This document shows positions 27,384 to 38,527 of a stretch of DNA of 64,000 nucleotides, one piece after another. Position numbers and translations under genes: made by a program. The notes beneath the pieces were generated by a model. It was given only the letters and a program-made list of their open reading frames with translations, was not told where the DNA came from and did no database searches. Origin of the DNA: SAR202 cluster bacterium (GTDB taxonomy: Bacteria > Chloroflexota > Dehalococcoidia > Lucifugimonadales > UBA2962); contig VFGV01000008.1 in assembly GCA_009392275.1 (NCBI GenBank), forward strand, positions 34,501 to 98,500, in the 5' to 3' direction. The stretch's first letter is position 1, and every line of letters starts with the position of its first letter.

Positions 27384-28604
27384 TTAAGGAGTAAAACTCT
27401 CTACTTGCGCTGTCACGCCTTCCCTACCTTGTCCACCTATTATTAATATTAAGTTACTGTTAAGGCGAATCATTTCATGTCTATATCTATCGTTATTCAT
27501 ATCCTCTAATTCTTCCCATACACCAGTAGATACATCATATAAAGCAGCAGCACGTAAGCCATACCCGATACCGCCTGTAAGCAATATTTTACCTGTGCTT
27601 AAACGGATGATTGCTCCCTCAGCGTGAGGTTGTATTGTATTTCCGGTTTTTTCCCATGTGTTTGTCTCGGGATTGTAGATTTCACTAGTTAATTTTTTCC
27701 CTCTGCCGCCTACCACTAACACCCGTCCATCATCAAGCAAAACTGCATGGTGATCCGCTCTACCAGTAGACATTTCGGCTACGACAGTCCAAGTATTTGT
27801 ATTTGGATCAAAAATTTCAGCACTTTTTTCATATGGAGGGTCTAATTTACCGCCACCGGTAATTAACACCCTGCCATCATCTAATAAAGTCGCCGTATGC
27901 CTTGCTCTAGTCACTGACATGTCTGGAACAGCTTCCCATTGACCAGTTACAGGATCATAAACTTCAGATGAACTTAAGTCTTGATAGTCTCTTCCCTCGC
28001 CTCCAGTAATTAACACTCTTCCATCATTCAAGGATGTACATGGCATATAATCTCGTTCAGTGACTAACTCACCCGTAGATGACCAAGTGTTCGCATCAGC
28101 GTCATAGATTTCAGAGGTAGGAATAGCCATATTTAAATTCCCCCTGCCTCCAGCTACCAACACTCTCCCATCTGGTAGCAACGCGACACACAGATCATGA
28201 CGATTATCTTTCATATCTCCGGCCATTTCCCAAACTCCAGTGACCGGATCGAATACTTCAGCAGAAGTATAAATGATTCCTCTCTGACTGCCTGAACCTT
28301 GCCCACCAACGACAAACACTCTTCCATCATTAAGTAATACCGCGCCATGAGAGCCTCTTTTATTCCTCATAACGCTAGCTGCTTCGAACCCTCTCGCCTC
28401 TCCTGCAACGACAGGTTTTGCCTCTCCCGTATATTCTTCATCTCCGGATTGTCCGGTAAAAAATGTTACGTCAGTAGAGAAATCATCTACTGCTTCCTCT
28501 TCAGATGTAGTCCCAGAACAAGCAACTACCCCCAACGATAAAAGTACAATAATAAAAATCGATGATAAAACCTTGAAACCAGTTGTACTGTGAAGACTAT
28601 TCAT
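27384..28604 (-). CDS. kelch-repeat lipoprotein
   Basis: About 406 aa. Signal peptide with lipobox VVACSG, then a short acidic linker and at least six kelch units (DGRVFVVGG, DGRVLVAGG, DGRVLITGG, DGRVLVVGG, TGKILLTGG, LILIIGG). Paralogue of the protein at 23415-24767. The track starts at a GTG at 28616; I prefer the ATG at 28604, for which GGAG sits upstream at a workable distance. Exported, lipid-anchored beta-propeller; role unknown. Confidence 0.85.
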   Translation of the reverse strand: MNSLHSTTGFKVLSSIFIIVLLSLGVVACSGTTSEEEAVDDFSTDVTFFTGQSGDEEYTGEAKPVVAGEARGFEAASVMRNKRGSHGAVLLNDGRVFVVGGQGSGSQRGIIYTSAEVFDPVTGVWEMAGDMKDNRHDLCVALLPDGRVLVAGGRGNLNMAIPTSEIYDADANTWSSTGELVTERDYMPCTSLNDGRVLITGGEGRDYQDLSSSEVYDPVTGQWEAVPDMSVTRARHTATLLDDGRVLITGGGKLDPPYEKSAEIFDPNTNTWTVVAEMSTGRADHHAVLLDDGRVLVVGGRGKKLTSEIYNPETNTWEKTGNTIQPHAEGAIIRLSTGKILLTGGIGYGLRAAALYDVSTGVWEELEDMNNDRYRHEMIRLNSNLILIIGGQGREGVTAQVESFTP

Positions 28605-28629
28605 TACTAAATTCACTCCATTAATTAAT

Positions 28630-29052
28630 TTAGTTTTTAACCAATTGAAATTTTGGCAAGCTTAATTCCTCGGTAATCTTATCAAACGTAACCACAACTT
28701 CCATACCTATTCTAATTTTTTCCGGTGTAGGATCCTCAATCCCCACAATATTAGTAGCCATCCGCGGGCCCTCGTACAATTCCACTATAGCAATAATAAA
28801 AGGCGCTTCATCCTGGAAACCTTGATTAGGAGATCGATGAATAATTGAGAATGCATAAACCACCCCTCGTCCACTCGATATAACCCATTCGGTATCGCGA
28901 GAAAAACAACAGGGAGAAATATCCCTTGGATAAAAATATGATTCTGAACATTGATTGCATTTTTGGATCCAAAGCTCCCCTTCAGAGGCTTTATTCCAAT
29001 AAAATTCAGACTCTCCTTGTGGAATTGGTAGTATTTTTTTATAGTTGTTCAT
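28630..29052 (-). CDS. OB-fold / zinc-ribbon protein of the DUF35 family
   Basis: 140 aa. A rubredoxin-like zinc ribbon (CNQCSESYFYPRDISPCC, about residues 33-50) precedes an OB-fold (GRGVVYAFSIIHRSP, then ELYEGPRMATNIVG). DUF35 proteins usually pair with thiolase-fold acyltransferases and help hold acyl-CoA. The thiolase homologue is 5 nt upstream in the same direction, so the two are a complex in all likelihood. Confidence 0.88.
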   Translation of the reverse strand: MNNYKKILPIPQGESEFYWNKASEGELWIQKCNQCSESYFYPRDISPCCFSRDTEWVISSGRGVVYAFSIIHRSPNQGFQDEAPFIIAIVELYEGPRMATNIVGIEDPTPEKIRIGMEVVVTFDKITEELSLPKFQLVKN

Positions 29053-29057
29053 AGATC

Positions 29058-30191
29058 TTATTCAAGGCCCAAAATAGCGGTACCTGCTGATGAAAGGTAT
29101 CCACCTGTCCCATTAATTAGAGCAATTTCTGGTGATGCAAGTTGACGTTCGCCAGTCTCCCCTCTTAACTGTCTCACAGCCTCTAATACTAAAAACATCC
29201 CATACATGCCGGAGTGCGTGTAAGACAAACCTCCGCCAGACGTGTTCATAGCAAAATCCCCTCCTGGTGCTGTTCTTTGGTTGGCCACGAATTCTGGACC
29301 TTCCCCAGGTTTGCAAAAACCTAATGCTTCCAGAGTAACCAAAACAGTATACGTAAATGAATCGTAGATCATGGCCAAGTCAATATCTGAATGAACCACA
29401 CCCGCCATGCCAAAAGCTCTAGCTCCAGTATCTTTAGAAATAGGCGATGTTAAATCAGGCATTTGACTAATAATGGCATGATCATGACTTTCAGTAGCTC
29501 CTAAAACCCAGACTGGCTGCTTTTTCAAATCTTTTGCCACGTCAGCCGAGGTTATAACATAAGCCCCCCCAGCATCGGTAACAATGCAACAATCCAGTAA
29601 GTGGAAAGGCCATGCCACCCATCTGGAATTATGGTAATCATCCTTTGTCATAGGATCACGCATATATGCCTTTGGGTTTAACTGAGCCCACTTTCTAGTA
29701 GAAACAGCAATTTCAGCCATAGCATCTCTAGTTCTATCTTCTCCGTAAATATGCATATACCTAGAAGCTGCCAGACTATATGCAGCTGGTGCATTTATGA
29801 TTCCATATGGCGCTTCAAACTGTGATCCCGGCTCTGCAGCGTCAGCAACGGCTCTAGTTCGTGCACTACGTCCTGCCTGTCCATGAGTTACAAGAACCAC
29901 GTTGCAATATCCCGCTCTAATTGCAGCCATAGCATGAGCTATATGTATTATGAAAGATGATCCGCCGACATTCGTGCCATCAGTAAAAGTTGGCGTTATT
30001 CCTAAATACTCTGCAACCACCATTGATGAATAACCGGCAGTCAAAAGACCGTCAACTTGATCAATCGAAATTCCGGCATCTTCCAAAGCGTTATATGCTG
30101 CCTCAGCATGATGCTGAAGAGATGACTTTCCTGGAACTTTCCCTATTTCGTCTGATTCGCCAACACCGACGATAGCTATTTTGTTACTCAT
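29058..30191 (-). CDS. thiolase-fold protein (SCP-x/acetyl-CoA acetyltransferase-like) lacking the catalytic Cys
   Basis: 377 aa thiolase homologue. The N-terminal half has VGVGESDEIGK and the C-terminal half NTSGGGLSYTHSGMYGM. At the place of the nucleophilic Cys the sequence is TNVGGSSF, and the second catalytic Cys near the C-terminus is replaced in INGTGGYLSSAG. So classical thiolysis is unlikely; this matches a widespread thiolase-like group that pairs with DUF35. I use the ATG at 30191 (MSNKIAIVGVG) rather than the TTG three codons earlier. Confidence 0.85.
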   Translation of the reverse strand: MSNKIAIVGVGESDEIGKVPGKSSLQHHAEAAYNALEDAGISIDQVDGLLTAGYSSMVVAEYLGITPTFTDGTNVGGSSFIIHIAHAMAAIRAGYCNVVLVTHGQAGRSARTRAVADAAEPGSQFEAPYGIINAPAAYSLAASRYMHIYGEDRTRDAMAEIAVSTRKWAQLNPKAYMRDPMTKDDYHNSRWVAWPFHLLDCCIVTDAGGAYVITSADVAKDLKKQPVWVLGATESHDHAIISQMPDLTSPISKDTGARAFGMAGVVHSDIDLAMIYDSFTYTVLVTLEALGFCKPGEGPEFVANQRTAPGGDFAMNTSGGGLSYTHSGMYGMFLVLEAVRQLRGETGERQLASPEIALINGTGGYLSSAGTAILGLE

Positions 30192-30213
30192 TAAATTCAA
30201 CTAAGCTAGTTCA

Positions 30214-31383
30214 TTAATCATATGTAAATTCAGCAATCGCATACTTTTTGATACCTTTCCAATTGTATTCCACACCTAAACCAGGCCCTTCTGGAACATC
30301 TACACACCCATCTTTGCCAATCGCTTCTAATTGATCGGAGTATTCCCCTAAATATATCTCTGAAGGAGAGGCTGGATTTGGAACTTTTGGATGTACTAAT
30401 CCCATTTCATAGAAATTAGAGTTCCTCATTGCCGCCATACAATGTCTCTGGGCAGGACCAGCTATATGTAATTCAACGTCCATGCCAAAACCTTCAGCTG
30501 CATGAGCAATTTTCATAGTTCCGGTGATACCACCATCATATTCAGGATCCGCTCTAAAAAAATCTGTTGCCTCAGCAATAGCCATATCAACATGGGGTTC
30601 TACTAAATGCAAATGTTCCCCTTGCAAAATCGGTGTTTTGATTGCCTGCCTTAGTTTTCTATAAATAAAGAAAGATACTCCTCCATCTTTCATTGGATCT
30701 TCATACCAAAAGAAGTTTTGATCATCACAAGCACGCCCGACTTTCAGTGCATCAGCGTAAGTATTGAAAATACAGCAAGGATCAGTCATAAGAGCCATCT
30801 TGTCTCCAACTCGGGAACCAACCTCATTTATTATGCTAATCTCTCTTTCTACATCACCATCGTCCCAACCATGGATCTTAAACCCTTTATAACCTAACTC
30901 CATACATTGTTCGGCAAAATCTGCAAACTCCTCTGGTGAAGATAATCCTCCTTTACTTTTGTCCCCATGAAGCGTACTAGCATATGCGGGTAGTTTTTTT
31001 CTATGTCCACCTAAAAGTCTGTAGATAGGTTCTTGGTAGTACTTTCCTGCAAAATCCCACAAAGCTATATCCACTGGACCAATACCCATCTTGTCTTGCT
31101 TTCTCAGAACTACTTTAGCGGTATCATAAAACCACTCCCTTTCAAGTGGGTTTTTTCCAATAAGGGCAGGGGCAATCGCCTCAACCTGTGGCAAAGTTCC
31201 GGGAGCAATTGAAATGTATTCACCAACTATCCCTTCGTTAGTCATAATTCGAACACCAAGAATTTTACGACCACCTGTACTAGCTCCAGGTTCATAATAA
31301 ATATTCATCCCAGTACTAACAGTATCTTTGTATGGAAGTCTATATTGTGTAATTTCTATTTTTGTTATTACCGGGCTAGACAT
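30214..31383 (-). CDS. enolase-superfamily enzyme (mandelate racemase/muconate lactonizing type)
   Basis: 389 aa. Metal-binding acids are in LMTDPCCIF, WYEDPM and LQGEHLH, and a likely general-base His in VELHIAGPAQRH. At the end of the second barrel strand it has FKIHG, i.e. K-x-H instead of the common K-x-K. So it is an acid-sugar or related dehydratase/epimerase of unassigned substrate. The ATG at 31383 (MSSPVITK) has GAGG in place; the track start is 4 codons earlier. Large enolase families are a reported SAR202 feature. Divergent from an SDR across a palindrome. Confidence 0.88.
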   Translation of the reverse strand: MSSPVITKIEITQYRLPYKDTVSTGMNIYYEPGASTGGRKILGVRIMTNEGIVGEYISIAPGTLPQVEAIAPALIGKNPLEREWFYDTAKVVLRKQDKMGIGPVDIALWDFAGKYYQEPIYRLLGGHRKKLPAYASTLHGDKSKGGLSSPEEFADFAEQCMELGYKGFKIHGWDDGDVEREISIINEVGSRVGDKMALMTDPCCIFNTYADALKVGRACDDQNFFWYEDPMKDGGVSFFIYRKLRQAIKTPILQGEHLHLVEPHVDMAIAEATDFFRADPEYDGGITGTMKIAHAAEGFGMDVELHIAGPAQRHCMAAMRNSNFYEMGLVHPKVPNPASPSEIYLGEYSDQLEAIGKDGCVDVPEGPGLGVEYNWKGIKKYAIAEFTYD

Positions 31384-31478
31384 ATAGAGCCTCATTTTAT
31401 TGATAGATTTTCTTATACCTTACAGATATCTGAATTAAATTGTAATATCTTTAGGTAAACCAAACGTGTCTTACAAAA

Positions 31479-31494
31479 TTGTCTATATAGACAA
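31479..31494. promoter_or_regulatory. perfect 16-bp palindrome, candidate GntR-type operator
   Basis: TTGTCTATATAGACAA lies 8 nt before the SDR start and in the 119-nt gap between the divergent enolase-superfamily and SDR genes. TTGT...ACAA half-sites are typical of GntR-family repressors of catabolic genes. No regulator gene is next to it. Confidence 0.5.
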
Positions 31495-31502
31495 CTAAAT
31501 AA

Positions 31503-32330
31503 ATGGAGTTCAAATTGTTAAAAGAAATGGATCTCACCGGTCGAGTAGCCGTTATAACTGGTGGCGGCAGAGGAATTGGAAGAGAAATCGCACTTGCGAT
31601 GGCTGAATGTGGAGCAGATATCGCTTTAGCCGCGAGAACTGAAGAAGAACTTGAGTCGGTAAAACAAGAGGTAATTGAAAAAGGAAAGCGCTGCATCGCT
31701 TTACGAACTGACGTATCGGACTCAAAACAAGTAGATAATCTTGTTGAAAATACAATCTCCGAATTTGGGAAAATCGACATTATGGTAAATAATGCCGGTG
31801 CTTTGCACTTCCTACCGCTAGTACCTATACCAGATCAAGTGCCTAATCCTGCAAGACTTTCAAGGACGCCGGATTCTCGAATAAGCGACGATGAATGGCA
31901 AAAGATAATGGATGTTAATGTAAACGGCGTAATGTATGGATGCAGGGCAGTTGCACCTCATATGATAGATAGAGGTTATGGCAAAATTATAAATATTTCT
32001 TCCAGTAATGGCGCGCAGGGCGTTCCATACTGTGCCCCATATAATGTGTCAAAAGCAGCAATCAATATGCTTACTAGAGTTCTGGCTTTAGAATGGGCTT
32101 CATATGGAGTAACAGTAAATGGTTTAGCTCCTGGGTCTTTCCACACTGAAATGACTAATGCTGTGTGGTCAGATGCTAAATCTGTTGAAAAACATATAGA
32201 CGCAATTCCTGTTAAACGTGGAGGTAAATTGCGAGATCTTGGCATATTTGCGGCGTATTTAGCAAGTGAAGCCAGTGATTATATGACCGGACAAGTTGTA
32301 TATATAGATGGAGGCAGAACTGCTGTTTGA
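31503..32330 (+). CDS. SDR-family NAD(P)-dependent oxidoreductase
   Basis: 275 aa short-chain dehydrogenase. TGGGRGIG at about residues 18-25, NNAGALHF, catalytic Ser in NISSSNGAQGV and the YNVSK site. Ends with the normal TGQVVYIDGG. An alternative ATG (MDLTGRVAVI) lies 8 codons in. It contains a longer loop after NNAGALHF (about 25 residues with PIPDQVPNPARLSRTPDSR) than most SDRs. Divergent from the enolase-superfamily gene, so probably part of the same sugar-acid or hydroxy-acid pathway. Confidence 0.9.
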   Translation: MEFKLLKEMDLTGRVAVITGGGRGIGREIALAMAECGADIALAARTEEELESVKQEVIEKGKRCIALRTDVSDSKQVDNLVENTISEFGKIDIMVNNAGALHFLPLVPIPDQVPNPARLSRTPDSRISDDEWQKIMDVNVNGVMYGCRAVAPHMIDRGYGKIINISSSNGAQGVPYCAPYNVSKAAINMLTRVLALEWASYGVTVNGLAPGSFHTEMTNAVWSDAKSVEKHIDAIPVKRGGKLRDLGIFAAYLASEASDYMTGQVVYIDGGRTAV

Positions 32331-32360
32331 ATTAATATCTAAATCAATAGTGAGGTACGA

Positions 32361-32690
32361 ATGTTTCGGATAAGAAGAATATGCAAACCTAAAACTCGCC
32401 CTGACACATGGAAAGTTGCAGGCATTTTAAAAAATGTTTGCACTGAATACGAGAAAAAAGGCAGGCGTCCGGCAACCATAGTAATAGGCGGATTCGGCAC
32501 TCCAGGTGCTGAAATAACTGTAACTGCCGAATGGGACCAGGAATCTATCGAATCGAACCAGAGAAAAGATGTACCTGAGTTAATAATGAGTAAATATAGT
32601 GGTGAACTCGCAAAGCTTATTCAATCAAACGAAATCGAATTCTATGAAATTGCGACTGACGATAAATTGAATCAATGGGGAGTATCCTAG
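32361..32690 (+). CDS. hypothetical protein
   Basis: 109 aa, not recognised. It looks like a compact alpha/beta protein (RPATIVIGGFGTPGAEITVTAEWDQ in parts, then a helical segment ELIMSKYSGELAKLIQ). No signal or membrane segment. A clear GAGG precedes the ATG, and it follows the SDR by 30 nt, so it is a real gene of that operon. A dimeric ferredoxin-like (ABM-type) fold would suit its size, but that is speculation. Confidence 0.6.
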   Translation: MFRIRRICKPKTRPDTWKVAGILKNVCTEYEKKGRRPATIVIGGFGTPGAEITVTAEWDQESIESNQRKDVPELIMSKYSGELAKLIQSNEIEFYEIATDDKLNQWGVS

Positions 32691-32718
32691 AAACAGTTCA
32701 ATTTAACATCGTAGCTTA

Positions 32719-35700
32719 TTAGTGCCCTACTAGAGCTACATATCCAGAATCTCCCAACATTTCTGCAACATATTCAGCTAATTCGGTTGTCGCTTCGACT
32801 TTAATTAATGGCCAAGCTAACTTAACAACACTATTTGGAGTCTTTACTTCCATCTCAAGGTCATCATGTCCTGTATGTTCTAGTAATTCACGAATCAAAT
32901 TATTAAGTAATACTCTATCGGCTTCTATTTTCTTTGATTCAATAATTGTTATCAGCAATCTCTTCGGCAAAGAATTTGAAGGTTGTTCAGATTTAGTTTC
33001 AATCTTTTTACCAATGCTAACATCAGATCCATTAGTCGATACGATTGCAGGTTTTAAACTATCAATGCTCTCAGTTTCTGGCACTACAGCTAAAGGTTTT
33101 TCATTCGAAAATAGACTGGATTCAACTTGCGGTGCTAAATTATCCGCAGGTTTCACAGGTAAATCACTAAGCATGAATTCATTGATTTCTGCTGCAGATA
33201 TACTAACCTGATCTTCCCCTCTATCTTTTACAATTCCACTTATCAAAATGGATTTACCATCTCTAAGCAATTCACGTGTTGTGGCCAACAGTTCTTCCCA
33301 TACAAAAACTTCTACAGAGCCGTTAAGCATGCCAACATTCACGATCGCAAATGCTTTACCGTTACGCGTGTTTCTAAACGAGACAGATTGAATCTGTCCT
33401 GCAATTTTAATTTTTTCCCTATTCATATCTTGTCGAATTAAATCACGTGAAACCACTGTAGTAGAATCAGCACTTGCTGCTATAAATGCTAATACATCTT
33501 TACTGGATAAATTTACTCCTAACAACTCTAATTCCCACTCTCCTTTTTGATTATCAGTTGTATATCCCTCCTCTATTTCGATCTCAGTCAAAGGAGCTTG
33601 AACTGATTCACCAAACATATCAAACATTGAGGTCTGATCAGAATTCCTAAGCTGCGCCTCACTTTGTGCCAAAGCAACCACCCTATCCGCTACACTTAAA
33701 ATTGAGGTTCTATCTCCAAAACAATCAAAAGCTCCTACTTTAATTAAGCTATCCAAAGCTTTACGATTTAATCCTGTCATATCGGCAAGTCTGCACATCT
33801 CCTCTATAGAACTAAATTTACCATGCTGTTTTCTAACATCAATCAATTTTTCTAAAGTGGAAACACCTACATTTTTTATCGAAGACATTCCAAATCTTAT
33901 AGATAATTCGGAATCCACTTCGTCATATAAAGAAAACTCGACCTCTCCTGAATTAATATCTGGTCCTTTAACTTTAATGCCCAACCTCAGACACTCTCCC
34001 ACCGCTATGGAAACCCTATCTGCATTACCAGAATATGCATTTAGTAATGATGTCATGTATTCGCCCGTATAGTTAGCTTTGAAATACGCTGTCCAATATG
34101 AAATAAGTCCGTAGCTAATACTGTGAGCTTTATTAAAGGCATATCCCGCAAAAGGCTCAACTAATTCAAACACTCTATCTGCAACATCCTGCGAATATCC
34201 TTGCTTCAAGGCACCATCCATAAATCTTTCACGTTCCTCAGCCATAATCTCAGGAATTTTCTTTCCCATTGCCTTTCTCACTACATCAGCTTCCCCTAGA
34301 GAATACCCCGCAAACCTTCTTGCTATATATAAAACCTGATCCTGAAACACGATTACCCCATATGTTTCCTTAAGTATTTCTTCCAAATCCTCATGGGGGT
34401 AGTACGCCTCGCTCCTACCATGTTTAGCGTCAATAAAAGTATCGATATGTTCCATCGGGCCCGGCCTATAAAGAGCGATCATGGCTGCTACGTCTCCCAA
34501 GGATGTAGGCTTCAAATCTTGAATGTACCTTGTCATTCCGGTACTTTCCAATTGGAAGACACCAACTGTTTCACCATTTGAAAGTAAATCAAAGGTTTTC
34601 GAATCATTTAAAGGTATATCTGTTAATGCTAGATGTTGACCTGTACGCTCTTCTATAAGATCCCTAGTCCTTGCCAAAATTGTGAGGTTTGCAAGCCCTA
34701 AAAAGTCCATCTTAAGTAAACCTAAATCAGCAAGAGGTTTCATCGCATATTGAGTTGTATTAACTCCATTCTCAAATCCTTTAACCGGTCTCTGAAGAGG
34801 AATATAATCTTCTAATGGCTCTTTGGAGATAACCACACCAGCAGCATGAGTACTTGAATGCCTAGTCAATCCCTCTACACCCTTAGCCGTATCTAAAAGT
34901 TTGTTCACAGCTTGATCATTTTGATAAAGACCAGCCAATTCCCCACTTGACTGAACAGCTTCATCTAAAGTTATATGCAACTTTTGAGGTACTAATTTGG
35001 CTACTCTATCGACCTCTGGGTAAGGCATGGCTAATGCTCTACCTGAATCTCTAATAGCGGCCCTTGCTCCTAGTGTGCCAAATGTAATTATTTGAGCAAC
35101 ATGATCTTCTCCATATTTTTCCACTACGTAATTAATTACTTCATCGCGCCTATCATCCTGGAAATCCATATCAATATCAGGCATTTCTTTACGTTCCAGG
35201 TTTAAGAACCTCTCGAAAACTAAATCAAAATCTAACGGATTTATGTCCGTAACGCCTAAACAAAAAAGCACTAAACTTGCCGCCGCGCTACCCCTAACTG
35301 CAAAGAAGATATCGTGATGCCTAACAAATCGTGCGATATCCCATACCACCAAAAAATAGTTGGGGAAATGAGTGTCTTCAATGACACTCAATTCATACTT
35401 CAATCTATCTAGTTCCTTCTCCCCTGGATTAGAAACACGACTTTTGAGACCTTCCTGGCAAAGCTCAGTTAGAAATTCGATGGATGTTTTACCATCGGTA
35501 TCCTTATATTCTGGCAACCTTAAAGTTTCGAAATCGAGCTCTAAATTACATTTATCTGCAATGACATTAGTATTAGATATGGCCTCAGGTAAATCTTGAT
35601 ATGTTTCCACCATTTCAGTTGGACTTTTCAGATAATATGAATCTTCCTCCATTCGTAGTCTTTTTGAATCTTGAACATTTGTATTAGTATGAATACAAAT

Positions 35701-36366
35701 TAATATATCCTGAAAAGGCGCATGTTCCCTTAGCACATAATGAGCATCGTTAGTGGCCACTATTCCTATATCAAGCTCTTCTTTAAGTTTTAAAAGCCCG
35801 TCATTTATTGTTGGCAATTCAGGAACGTCACCATGACGCATTATTTCGAAATAGTAATCTTCAAATGTGTTTCTATACCATTCTGCAGATGATTTCGCAT
35901 CATCTAAACGCCCATCGATGAGCGCCCGTGGCACTTCTCCGCTGGGACATCCCGACATTACTATCAGGCCCTCTCTGTATTTCTCTAAAGACTCCCGGTC
36001 TACCCTAGGCCTATAATAAAAACCCTCTAAATGCGCTAATGTCACTAATTTAACGAGGTTTTTATATCCAGTATTATTTTTGGCTAAAACAGTTAAGTGA
36101 TATGGCCTTTTATCAGATGGATTCCTTTCTAACCTACTAGAAGGGCTCACATATAATTCACATCCAATGATTGGCTTAACTCCATGGCGCTTGGCTATTT
36201 GATAAAAATCAACTGCTCCATATAATCCACCATGGTCGGTGATCGCTAAAGCCTCCATCCCTAACTCGGAAGCTCTTTTTACTAATTGCTCAAGACGGCT
36301 AAGCCCATCAAGCAAACTATACTCGGTGTGTACATGTAAGTGTGAAAATTTATGATTGTCTGTCAA
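32719..36366 (-). CDS. dnaE: DNA polymerase III subunit alpha
   Basis: Main replicative polymerase, 1215 aa. PHP domain at the N-terminus (HLHVHTEYSLLDG), catalytic Asp in PDIDMDFQDDRRDEVI (about residue 390) with the second Asp site upstream in VRGSAAASLVLF region, then the helix-hairpin-helix part and an OB fold (IAGQIQSVSFRNTRNGKAFA). The PHP metal residues look intact, as in proteins with proofreading potential. TTG start. A -10 (TATAAT on the minus strand at 36405-36410) lies 39 nt upstream. Confidence 0.97.
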   Translation of the reverse strand: MTDNHKFSHLHVHTEYSLLDGLSRLEQLVKRASELGMEALAITDHGGLYGAVDFYQIAKRHGVKPIIGCELYVSPSSRLERNPSDKRPYHLTVLAKNNTGYKNLVKLVTLAHLEGFYYRPRVDRESLEKYREGLIVMSGCPSGEVPRALIDGRLDDAKSSAEWYRNTFEDYYFEIMRHGDVPELPTINDGLLKLKEELDIGIVATNDAHYVLREHAPFQDILICIHTNTNVQDSKRLRMEEDSYYLKSPTEMVETYQDLPEAISNTNVIADKCNLELDFETLRLPEYKDTDGKTSIEFLTELCQEGLKSRVSNPGEKELDRLKYELSVIEDTHFPNYFLVVWDIARFVRHHDIFFAVRGSAAASLVLFCLGVTDINPLDFDLVFERFLNLERKEMPDIDMDFQDDRRDEVINYVVEKYGEDHVAQIITFGTLGARAAIRDSGRALAMPYPEVDRVAKLVPQKLHITLDEAVQSSGELAGLYQNDQAVNKLLDTAKGVEGLTRHSSTHAAGVVISKEPLEDYIPLQRPVKGFENGVNTTQYAMKPLADLGLLKMDFLGLANLTILARTRDLIEERTGQHLALTDIPLNDSKTFDLLSNGETVGVFQLESTGMTRYIQDLKPTSLGDVAAMIALYRPGPMEHIDTFIDAKHGRSEAYYPHEDLEEILKETYGVIVFQDQVLYIARRFAGYSLGEADVVRKAMGKKIPEIMAEERERFMDGALKQGYSQDVADRVFELVEPFAGYAFNKAHSISYGLISYWTAYFKANYTGEYMTSLLNAYSGNADRVSIAVGECLRLGIKVKGPDINSGEVEFSLYDEVDSELSIRFGMSSIKNVGVSTLEKLIDVRKQHGKFSSIEEMCRLADMTGLNRKALDSLIKVGAFDCFGDRTSILSVADRVVALAQSEAQLRNSDQTSMFDMFGESVQAPLTEIEIEEGYTTDNQKGEWELELLGVNLSSKDVLAFIAASADSTTVVSRDLIRQDMNREKIKIAGQIQSVSFRNTRNGKAFAIVNVGMLNGSVEVFVWEELLATTRELLRDGKSILISGIVKDRGEDQVSISAAEINEFMLSDLPVKPADNLAPQVESSLFSNEKPLAVVPETESIDSLKPAIVSTNGSDVSIGKKIETKSEQPSNSLPKRLLITIIESKKIEADRVLLNNLIRELLEHTGHDDLEMEVKTPNSVVKLAWPLIKVEATTELAEYVAEMLGDSGYVALVGH

Positions 36367-36404
36367 ATTAGTAGTTCAATTTATAGGGTTTTTTACAACG
36401 CTAT

Positions 36405-36410
36405 ATTATA
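36405..36410 (-). promoter_or_regulatory. -10 element upstream of dnaE
   Basis: Consensus TATAAT on the minus strand. No good -35 at 16-18 nt; TTGACT lies 21 nt upstream, which is too far. Confidence 0.35.
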
Positions 36411-36442
36411 GGTATGAGCACACACTTTTCCAGTCAAAATAC

Positions 36443-36457
36443 AGTGTTTTCAACACT
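36443..36457. other. small hairpin between groEL terminator and dnaE
   Basis: AGTGTT-TTC-AACACT, a perfect 6-bp stem with 3-nt loop just upstream of the dnaE -10. It may add to termination of groEL transcripts or be an operator. Confidence 0.3.
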
Positions 36458-36471
36458 TATGCAATCACATT

Positions 36472-36507
36472 ATTAAAAGGCCTCCAAATTCATGGAGGCC
36501 TTTTAAT
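36472..36507 (-). terminator. intrinsic terminator of groESL
   Basis: A 15-bp perfect stem (ATTAAAAGGCCTCCA / TGGAGGCCTTTTAAT) with a 6-nt loop. Arms end in A-rich and T-rich runs on both strands, so it can work in both directions. It ends groEL transcripts 20 nt after the stop codon. Confidence 0.9.
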
Positions 36508-36527
36508 TGACTGATTATTACTATCGC

Positions 36528-38188
<1,661 letters not shown>

Positions 38189-38198
38189 ATTATTAATC

Positions 38199-38489
38199 TT
38201 ATTTTTTGAAAAGAATATCGTCTTCTCTGACAATTAGATATTCTGTCTCACCATGCTTATACTCGGTACCGGCATATTTTGAATACACAACAATGTCTCC
38301 AACCGACACCTCTAACTCAGTTCGTGAACCATCTTCGTTAAGCTTGCCTGGCCCCACAGCTACTACTTTACCTTCTTGTGGTTTTTCTTTAGCTGTGTCT
38401 GGGATATAAATTCCTCCAGCTGAAATCTGTTCATCAGACTCCATTGGTTCAATTACAACCCGATTACCAAGCGGTTTGAAATCTGCCAT
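38199..38489 (-). CDS. groS: co-chaperonin GroES
   Basis: 10-kDa lid of GroEL, 96 aa. [12 protein letters not shown], the mobile loop around [19 protein letters not shown] and [13 protein letters not shown] are typical. GGAGGAT precedes the ATG. First gene of the chaperonin operon, under the palindrome at 38528-38552. Confidence 0.97.
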   Translation of the reverse strand: MADFKPLGNRVVIEPMESDEQISAGGIYIPDTAKEKPQEGKVVAVGPGKLNEDGSRTELEVSVGDIVVYSKYAGTEYKHGETEYLIVREDDILFKK

Positions 38490-38527
38490 TATTCACTATC
38501 CTCCTAGTGTTTTAATGATATTTGAAT

